Below are positions 58,466-64,000 of a stretch of 64,000 nucleotides of DNA, piece by piece. Numbering within the stretch: the first letter of the stretch is position 1; each line of letters starts with the position of its first letter. A program made the position numbers and the translations under genes. Below the pieces are notes generated by a model. The model was not told the DNA's origin, did not search any database, and saw only the letters and a list, made by a program, of their open reading frames with translations. This DNA comes from CAWIVJ01 sp963839525. Lineage in GTDB: Bacteria > Cyanobacteriota > Vampirovibrionia > Gastranaerophilales > Gastranaerophilaceae. The DNA is taken from NCBI GenBank assembly GCA_963839525.1, contig CAWIVJ010000005.1:558001-622000 (forward strand), in the 5' to 3' direction.

Positions 58466-60157
58466 TTAATCAATATATGATTTAATTTGTTTTCTTGATA
58501 ATATTCCTTTGATTTTTTTATCACTGCCAACGACAATTATATTCTCTGATTCATTCAAGTGCAAAATATACGACGCTTTATGCAAATCATCTTCCTGTCT
58601 TATAATAAGAGGATCCGGATTCATGATTTTTTCAATACTTGTTTCTATATCGTCTCCCTGTAATATATAATTTTCCAGATCCGCTTTAGTTATTGAACCT
58701 ACCAGTTTTTCTTTTTCATTTATAATCGGAAGAATATTAGATTTTTCTTTTTGAATTAAATTCAACACATCAGCTATTCTTGTATTTAAATTAATTTTAT
58801 TAAATGTTAAATCCATCGCATCATTCACTTTAATACTACTTAATATTTTTGTTTCTCTTGTTGGTTTAGCCTGTTTCAAAATCAGAGTAGAATATATAGG
58901 TGCATGGTGAAGTTTTTCTGCAACTAAATCTGCTATTGCTACACTTAACATTACCGGCAAAATATGATTATAATCTCCTGTCATTTCAAAAACCATTATA
59001 ATAGCTGTTATAGGGGTTCTTGCTACTGCTGATAAAAAAGCACCCATTCCAACAATTGAAAGAATGATTAAATTAACTTCTAATCCAAAATGATTTGCTA
59101 TTATCCCTATAAAATATCCTAAAAATGCTCCCAACATAAGCATTGGAAGAAAAATTCCGCCTGCTGCGCCGGATGAAAAACATAACGGAGTAGCCAAAAA
59201 TTTTCCGACAAAAATCAAAGCAATTATACCTATAGTAAATTTATATTGTAATAATTGCTCAATAGCCAAATTTCCTGAACCCAAAATATAAGGTAAAAAT
59301 AATCCGAAAATTCCTATTATAAATCCAGCTATCGCAGGCTTTGCCCAAAGAGGGACTTTTGTAATTTTTTCATATAAATATGTATCCAAAAATATCATCT
59401 TAGCAAATAAAACACCTAATAAACCGGCTATAAAACCAAGAACTACAAAAACAGGTAAGCTATTAAACGAAACTGAACCTAAAAATTTGGGAATTAAAAA
59501 TGACGGATTTTCTCCCAAAAAATGTCTTGCAATACCTGCTGCGCTCACAGTTGATATTAGTACCGGAAACAATGTAGATGGAGAAAAACTTTGTGTAAGT
59601 TCTTCCAAAACAAAAATCGTTCCTGCAATAGGGGCGTTAAAAGTTGCCCCTATTGCAGCACCTGCACCTGAGGCAATAAGATTATGCTGATTTGTGCCGC
59701 GTTTTTTACATATTTTTGCAACCAAAGCACCTGCTCCTGCGCCCAGCTGCACGCTTGGACCCTCCCGACCTAAAGAAAGACCTGTTCCTATACCTGCCAA
59801 CCCCGCCAAAAACTTTACAATAATACTTCTGATTCTTGTTCCTTTTCCCAACCTTGCAAGAGTTAATTTTACATAAGGAATACCGCTTCCTCTTGTTTCA
59901 GGTGCTATTTTAAAAACCAGCAGACCTGATATTAAACCCCCTAAAGTTGTAATTAAAGGGAAAATTAAGAATTTTTGAATTAGAGAAAAATGTGCAAGAA
60001 AATTTTGTATTAAATTAAATAAATTATTTATACTGATTTTAAATAAAACAACAAGCCCTCCTGCAACTAATCCGACAATAATTGACTGTAAAATTATTTC
60101 GCTTCTATATATATCTTGAAAAAATGTTATTGTTTTATTTAAAAATTCTTTTTTCAT
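58466..60157 (-). CDS. ClC-family chloride channel/transporter with CBS domains
   Basis: 563 residues. Selectivity-filter motifs GSGIPYVKL (~90), GLSLGREGPSVQLGAGAGAL (~122, with the gating/proton Glu in GREGP) and GAAGGIFLPMLMLGAFLGYF (~330). The TM core spans ~20-430. The C-terminal pair of CBS domains (MDLTFNKINLNTRIADVLNL; MNPDPLIIRQEDDLHKASYI) could bind nucleotides. The filter has GSGIP/GREGP/GAAGG as in typical ClC, rather than fluoride-type ClC-F. It is divergent from the BusR-like regulator and may relieve turgor or charge during osmotic change. Confidence 0.94.
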   Translation of the reverse strand: MKKEFLNKTITFFQDIYRSEIILQSIIVGLVAGGLVVLFKISINNLFNLIQNFLAHFSLIQKFLIFPLITTLGGLISGLLVFKIAPETRGSGIPYVKLTLARLGKGTRIRSIIVKFLAGLAGIGTGLSLGREGPSVQLGAGAGALVAKICKKRGTNQHNLIASGAGAAIGATFNAPIAGTIFVLEELTQSFSPSTLFPVLISTVSAAGIARHFLGENPSFLIPKFLGSVSFNSLPVFVVLGFIAGLLGVLFAKMIFLDTYLYEKITKVPLWAKPAIAGFIIGIFGLFLPYILGSGNLAIEQLLQYKFTIGIIALIFVGKFLATPLCFSSGAAGGIFLPMLMLGAFLGYFIGIIANHFGLEVNLIILSIVGMGAFLSAVARTPITAIIMVFEMTGDYNHILPVMLSVAIADLVAEKLHHAPIYSTLILKQAKPTRETKILSSIKVNDAMDLTFNKINLNTRIADVLNLIQKEKSNILPIINEKEKLVGSITKADLENYILQGDDIETSIEKIMNPDPLIIRQEDDLHKASYILHLNESENIIVVGSDKKIKGILSRKQIKSYID

Positions 60158-60163
60158 GAATCT

Positions 60164-60222
60164 ATAATAATATTAAAATTAATCCCTTGCAAATATTTTT
60201 TGGTTTCTTATAATATTATTAT
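60164..60222. promoter_or_regulatory. Inverted repeat between the ClC gene and the BusR-like gene
   Basis: TATAATAATATTA (60164-60176) and TAATATTATTAT (60211-60222) are complementary and separated by ~34 bp. The repeat lies in the 78-bp divergent gap and could be the autoregulatory site. AT-richness means it may be chance. Confidence 0.3.
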
Positions 60223-60235
60223 CGGAGGTATAAAT

Positions 60236-60859
60236 TTGGAGAGTAAAATTAAGCACCCAAGATATATAAATATAGCAATTGATGTAGCTGAAAAAATTGT
60301 TAATGAGGAATTTTTAGAGACCCAAAAGATAAAAGGGCGTTCAACATTAGCGGGCGGCTATAATGTTTCGCCTGAAACAATCAGAAAAGCAATGACTTTG
60401 CTTGCTGAATTAGATGTAGTTCAGATATTTCCAAACAGCGGTATTATAATAAAATCTAAAGACAAAGCATTAGAATTTTTGAATAAATTTTCATCTAAAG
60501 AAAATCTTTTATCAATTAGAGAAAAGATTAAAAAACTTATATATGAAAGAAATTTATTGAATTTAGAAATAGATAATCATATTGATCTAATTTTAGAAAA
60601 TTTTACTCAATTAAAAAATATAGAACTTATAAAACATTATGAATATACTATTACTCAAGATAGCCCGCTTATAGATAAAACTATTTCGGAAATAAAATTT
60701 TGGCATAATACCGGTGCTACCATAATAGGTGTTTTAAGAAATAACGAATTGCTTATTTCTGTTGGTCCATATTTTTCTTTTTTAAAAAATGATGTAATTA
60801 TTTTTGTAGGAACTGAAGATGTTAAACTAAGAGTTCAGAATTTTTGTTCATCTATCTAA
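60236..60859 (+). CDS. GntR-type HTH regulator with RCK_C (TrkA-C) domain, BusR-like
   Basis: 207 residues from TTG 60236 (GGAGGT 6 nt upstream). Winged helix: EFLETQKIKGRSTLAGGYNV, then SPETIRKAMTLLAELDVVQI. A coiled-coil linker follows (~85-125). The C-terminal RCK_C domain has DSPLIDKTISEIKFWHNTGA, TIIGVLRNNELLISVGPYFS, FLKNDVIIFVGTED. This architecture is that of BusR, a c-di-AMP-binding repressor of osmolyte uptake in Gram-positive bacteria. Flanked by a ClC channel and a sodium:solute symporter, it is the natural candidate regulator of the repeated operator nearby. Confidence 0.88.
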   Translation: MESKIKHPRYINIAIDVAEKIVNEEFLETQKIKGRSTLAGGYNVSPETIRKAMTLLAELDVVQIFPNSGIIIKSKDKALEFLNKFSSKENLLSIREKIKKLIYERNLLNLEIDNHIDLILENFTQLKNIELIKHYEYTITQDSPLIDKTISEIKFWHNTGATIIGVLRNNELLISVGPYFSFLKNDVIIFVGTEDVKLRVQNFCSSI

Positions 60860-60895
60860 TGTTTAAAAAAGCTTTTAAAAACATTAGATGTATTT
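60853..60895 (+). terminator. Terminator of the BusR-like gene
   Basis: ATCTAATGTTT and AAACATTAGAT form an 11-bp stem around an AT-rich loop, followed by T-rich GTATTTTGTTTT. The stop codon lies within the left arm. It separates the regulator from the symporter promoter. Confidence 0.65.
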
Positions 60896-60904
60896 TGTTT
60901 TGTC

Positions 60905-60943
60905 TTGACAACTGGCAACTTATATAATAAAATGAAGTTGTCA
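60905..60943 (+). promoter_or_regulatory. Promoter/operator of the symporter gene, copy 1 of a 39-bp element
   Basis: TTGACA (60905-60910), 17 bp, TAAAAT (60928-60933), with the inverted pair GCAACTT / AAGTTGTC. TGACAACT at 60906 and AGTTGTCA at 60936 also face each other with 22 bp between. 33 of 39 positions match the element at 62475-62513. An alternative TTGTCT-17-TATAAT overlaps it. Confidence 0.8.
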
Positions 60944-60996
60944 TCTTGGATCAAAAACAAAAAGAATAGATATAAAATTCAAATCAGGAAGTCTTA

Positions 60997-62472
60997 ATGT
61001 CCTTATATGATTATTTAATTTTTATTTTTTATATGTTAGCTGTTCTCTCTGTTGGGATATATTATTTTTTTAGAAATAAAAACAGAGAAGATTATTATGT
61101 AGGAAGCAGAAAAATGAAAGCCGGTCATGTTGGGCTTTCTATTGCTGCAACTGATGTAGGCGGCGGTTTTACAATAGGGCTTGGCGGAGTTGGCTTTTTA
61201 ATGGGATTATCCGGAAGTTGGCTTCTTTTTACAGGTTTAGTCGGTGCATGGCTATTTTCTGTATTAATAATTCCGCAAATAAAAAAAATAGATAAAAAAC
61301 ATAACATGATGACATATCCTGATTTTTTAAGACATCACTACGGGGGAAAAGTGGCTTTAATTGCAGCAATTATTTCCGGTCTGGGTTATATGGGATTTAC
61401 GGGAGCACAAATGCTTGCAGGAGCTAAATTAGCTTCTGTAACTATTTTTTCTCAAAATCCTTTTCAAATCGACGCAATGTTATTTTCTATTGTTATTATA
61501 GCAATAATTACAATCTTATATACTGTTTTTGGAGGCTTAAAAGCCGTTATGTATACTGATACAGTTCAATGGTTAACTTTAATAACAGGTCTTTTGTTTA
61601 TTGCTATCCCTTTTTCTTTATATAAAATAGGCGGATTTCATGGGTTGTTAAATAACCTGCCTTCTGAATTTTTTACTCTTACAAATATCAATTTTAATGA
61701 AGTTTTTAATTGGATGGTAACATTTGTTCCAATTTGGTTTGTAGGAATGACTCTTTATCAAAGAGTATTTGCATGTAAAAACGAAAAAGAAGCCAAAAAA
61801 GCATGGTATATCGCCGGTTTATTTGAATATCCGGTAATGGCCTTCACAGGAGTTTTTCTAGGTATGTGTGCCAGAGCACTATATCCAGGGGCAGAAGCTG
61901 AAATGGCTATGCCAATGCTAATAAGAGATGTTTTGCCGGTAGGAATTACAGGCGTAGTAATAGCGTCTTATTTTTCTGCAATAATGTCAACTGCAGACAG
62001 CTGTTTGATTGCTTCTTCGGGAAATTTTGTAAATGATATTATTGAGCGCTATTTTATAAAAAATTTAACTGCCAAAAAATCGGTAATATTGTCAATGGCA
62101 GGCACACTCTTAATAGGTGCTTTTTCGGTAATTATTGCATTACAATTTAAAACTGTACTTAATGCTATTTTATATGTGTATTCATTTATGGTTTCAGGGT
62201 TATTTATTCCTACAATAGGTGCTTATTTTTGGGATAAAAAAAGCACTTATGGAGCTGCAGCAGGTATGATTTCAGGCGGTAGTTTAACTTTACTTTTACA
62301 ATTAGGCTTAATTCATTTACCTAAAATGTTAGAAAATTTAAAAATAACTCCTGCTTTTTACGGGATACTTACATCTTTAATATTTTTTGTAATTTTTTCA
62401 ATTTTAATCCCTGATTCTAAAGAAAGTACCAAAAGAGTGTACAAGGAATTTTTTCGGGAAGAGCCTGTTTAA
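60997..62472 (+). CDS. Sodium:solute symporter (SSS family)
   Basis: 491 residues with about 13 membrane helices. Family features: DYYVGSRKMKAGHVGLSIAA (~36), TDVGGGFTIGLGGVGF in helix 2 region, YTVFGGLKAVMYTDTVQWLT (~180), and SYFSAIMSTADSCLIASSGN (~328), the SSS signature. The substrate is not predictable from sequence. Context (BusR-like regulator, beta-lysine osmolyte genes) points to proline-, betaine- or other compatible-solute uptake. The stop is 2 bp before the second copy of the shared operator. Confidence 0.93.
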   Translation: MSLYDYLIFIFYMLAVLSVGIYYFFRNKNREDYYVGSRKMKAGHVGLSIAATDVGGGFTIGLGGVGFLMGLSGSWLLFTGLVGAWLFSVLIIPQIKKIDKKHNMMTYPDFLRHHYGGKVALIAAIISGLGYMGFTGAQMLAGAKLASVTIFSQNPFQIDAMLFSIVIIAIITILYTVFGGLKAVMYTDTVQWLTLITGLLFIAIPFSLYKIGGFHGLLNNLPSEFFTLTNINFNEVFNWMVTFVPIWFVGMTLYQRVFACKNEKEAKKAWYIAGLFEYPVMAFTGVFLGMCARALYPGAEAEMAMPMLIRDVLPVGITGVVIASYFSAIMSTADSCLIASSGNFVNDIIERYFIKNLTAKKSVILSMAGTLLIGAFSVIIALQFKTVLNAILYVYSFMVSGLFIPTIGAYFWDKKSTYGAAAGMISGGSLTLLLQLGLIHLPKMLENLKITPAFYGILTSLIFFVIFSILIPDSKESTKRVYKEFFREEPV

Positions 62473-62474
62473 AT

Positions 62475-62513
62475 TTGACATCTGACAACTTCTATTGTAA
62501 AATAAAGTTGTCA
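62475..62513 (+). promoter_or_regulatory. Promoter/operator of the lysine aminomutase operon, copy 2 of a 39-bp element
   Basis: TTGACA (62475-62480), 17 bp, TAAAAT (62498-62503), with ACAACTT / AAGTTGTC facing each other around the -10 region. It aligns without gaps to 60905-60943 (six differences). It starts right after the symporter stop, so ablA has its own regulated promoter. Confidence 0.85.
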
Positions 62514-62564
62514 GAGTGACTTTTGCACAAAATTAGCATAAAATTTAATTATAAGGAGTTTTTT

Positions 62565-63899
62565 ATGGTCAATAATTATTTGCTTAAACCAAAAAATTTG
62601 AATAAAGTTGAAAAGATACTTAAAACAATCGATTCAAATGCAAATATGAGTGATTGGCAAGATTGGAAATGGCAAATTAATCATACTATAAAAGATGTTG
62701 ATTCTTTCGAGACTATTTCCGGCATAAAATTTAATTGCAAAGATAAAATCGAAATAGAAAAAACTGTTGAAAAATTTCCATTATCTATAACTCCCTATTA
62801 TTTATCATTAATAAAAACTGATGATTTCAAAAATGATCCGATTTTTAGGCAGGCTTTTCCTGACCCACGAGAACTTAATATAAGTAATGCCGATATGGAA
62901 GATCCTCTTTCAGAAGATGCTGATAGTCCTGTAAAAGGAATTACTCATCGCTACCCTGACAGAGTTCTTTTTCACATAAGTAATAAATGTGCAATGTATT
63001 GCCGTCATTGTACAAGGAAAAGAAAGGTCGGGGATATTGATTTTATTCCTACAAAAGAAGAAATTTTACAAGGATTGGAATATATAAAAAATACACCCAT
63101 GGTCAGAGATGTTCTTCTTTCAGGAGGAGATCCGCTAATGTTGCCGGACGATTATTTAGATTGGATTTTAACCGAACTAGAACGAATTCCTCATGTGGAA
63201 GTTATAAGAATTGGAACAAGAATTCCTGTTGTTTTGCCTTATCGTATTACTGACAAATTGGTCGAAATATTTAAAATGCACAGACCTCTCTGGATTAATA
63301 CACATTTTAACCACCCAAGAGAATTAACACCTAACTCTATTGAAGCTTTAAATAAATTATCAGATTCCGGAATTCCTCTAGGAAATCAATCTGTACTGCT
63401 TGCAGGTGTAAACGACTGTGTTCATATAATGAAAAAGCTTGTAAGAAATCTCGTCAAATACAGAGTAAGACCTTATTACCTTTACCAGTGTGATTTAAGT
63501 ATAGGTTTATCACATTTTAGAACACCCGTAAGTAAAGGTATTGAAATCATAGAAGGGCTCAGAGGCCATACCAGCGGATTTGCTGTTCCAACATACGTGA
63601 TAGATGCTCCGGGAGGCGGCGGAAAAATTCCTGTTATGCCAAATTATTTAATGTCTTGGTCAACAAATAAAGTTATTTTAAGAAATTTTGAAGGGATAAT
63701 TACATCCTACCAAGAACCTGATAATTATGAGCACAACTATTGCAATATGGATTGCGATAGTTGTAACTTGGCTTTGAAAATGGATCTTCAGGAAGAAAAT
63801 GAAGCTGTTGGAATCAAAAAATTGCTAACAGATGCAAATGATATTATTTCTCTTGTTCCAAGTGACATGGAAAGGATTGAAAAACGAAAAAATGACTGA
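62565..63899 (+). CDS. ablA: Lysine 2,3-aminomutase
   Basis: 444 residues from ATG 62565 (AAGGAG upstream). Radical-SAM, PLP-dependent conversion of L-alpha-lysine to L-beta-lysine. CAMYCRHCTRKRKVG (CxxxCxxC, ~137-144), DVLLSGGDPLMLPDDYLDWI, EVIRIGTRIPVVLPYRITDK, HFNHPRELTPNSIEALNKLS, and a PLP-lysine region near SGFAVPTYVIDAPGGGGKIP. A C-terminal Cys cluster (YCNMDCDSCNLA) may hold zinc. The following gene is a beta-lysine acetyltransferase, so it serves osmolyte synthesis rather than lysine fermentation (no kamD/E nearby). Confidence 0.95.
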   Translation: MVNNYLLKPKNLNKVEKILKTIDSNANMSDWQDWKWQINHTIKDVDSFETISGIKFNCKDKIEIEKTVEKFPLSITPYYLSLIKTDDFKNDPIFRQAFPDPRELNISNADMEDPLSEDADSPVKGITHRYPDRVLFHISNKCAMYCRHCTRKRKVGDIDFIPTKEEILQGLEYIKNTPMVRDVLLSGGDPLMLPDDYLDWILTELERIPHVEVIRIGTRIPVVLPYRITDKLVEIFKMHRPLWINTHFNHPRELTPNSIEALNKLSDSGIPLGNQSVLLAGVNDCVHIMKKLVRNLVKYRVRPYYLYQCDLSIGLSHFRTPVSKGIEIIEGLRGHTSGFAVPTYVIDAPGGGGKIPVMPNYLMSWSTNKVILRNFEGIITSYQEPDNYEHNYCNMDCDSCNLALKMDLQEENEAVGIKKLLTDANDIISLVPSDMERIEKRKND

Positions 63900-64000
63900 T
63901 TTAATCGAAAAAACTGATAATTTACTCATACAGCATGGTAAAGAAAATAACCGTGTTTATCTTATGAAATTCAATGAAAATGCTTCTTTAGATGTTATTC
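63892..64000 (+). CDS. ablB: Beta-lysine N6-acetyltransferase AblB, N-terminal part (runs off the window)
   Basis: ATG 63892 overlaps the ablA stop by 8 bp. The 36 visible residues (MTDLIEKTDNLLIQHGKENN, RVYLMKFNENASLDVI) match the AblB N-terminal pattern HGK.N.R.YLMKL. The full protein is a GNAT-family enzyme making N-epsilon-acetyl-beta-lysine, a compatible solute known from methanogens and some bacteria. The catalytic domain is outside the window. Confidence 0.8.
   Translation, partial: MTDLIEKTDNLLIQHGKENNRVYLMKFNENASLDVI

Overview
This is a low-GC, gene-dense bacterial chromosome segment. I infer an anaerobic, gut-type member of the non-photosynthetic sister lineage of Cyanobacteria (Vampirovibrionia/Melainabacteria, Gastranaerophilales-like). 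The inference rests on a CcmM-like gamma-carbonic anhydrase, a ferredoxin-linked 2-oxoacid oxidoreductase, a GFTLAE-type prepilin, a Tad apparatus, and several lineage-looking hypothetical proteins with repeated membrane segments or an N-terminal SFKG-type peptide. No rRNA is present, so the taxonomy is inference only.

Layout. 0.1-5.5 kb is accessory: a triplicated membrane-repeat protein, an IS5-family (IS427-like) element split by an intact IS630-family element, and two copies (one broken) of a nuclease-fold-like protein around a MerR regulator. 5.5-19 kb is mostly housekeeping on the minus strand: priA, a PC4-like protein, miaB, trmD, rimM, an intrinsically disordered repeat protein, dtd, rlmN, prfB (with its programmed +1 frameshift), metG and menG/ubiE. 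Palindromic repeats are scattered here; one sits in frame inside metG and one supplies the start of ubiE. 19-22 kb holds a four-subunit 2-oxoacid:ferredoxin oxidoreductase, followed by tRNA-Cys and tRNA-Val. 22.5-28.3 kb is decayed accessory DNA (broken phzF, an IS3-type fragment, frameshifted hypotheticals) around yjbQ, an HD-domain protein and a fused class I fumarase. 28.3-41 kb carries a SEC-C protein, pgeF, the gamma-CA, SpoIID, HU, an AmmeMemoRadiSam pair, comEC, small hypotheticals and an M10 protease with TPRs. 41-49.4 kb is a Tad operon (tadC, tadB, tadA, tadZ, rcpA, cpaB) with no Flp pilin but with a GFTLAE prepilin upstream. 49.5-51.7 kb is dapF and rpsF-ssb-rpsR. 53.2-57 kb is an operon of NifX-like proteins, Mrp and MinD-ferredoxin ATPases resembling 'orange protein' loci; two of its genes are frameshifted.

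The most coherent new-looking system lies at 58.5-64 kb. It contains a ClC chloride channel, a GntR-HTH/RCK_C regulator resembling the c-di-AMP-responsive BusR, a sodium:solute symporter, lysine 2,3-aminomutase, and the start of beta-lysine acetyltransferase (the N-epsilon-acetyl-beta-lysine osmolyte pathway). The symporter and the aminomutase gene are each preceded by nearly the same 39-bp promoter/operator (33 of 39 positions identical). This predicts an osmotic-stress regulon controlled by the regulator encoded next to it.

A second theme is decay. Single-base frameshifts occur in several lineage-specific or accessory genes (147-2229, 25559, 27444, 31422, 55.8 kb, 56.6 kb), while the long housekeeping genes are intact.
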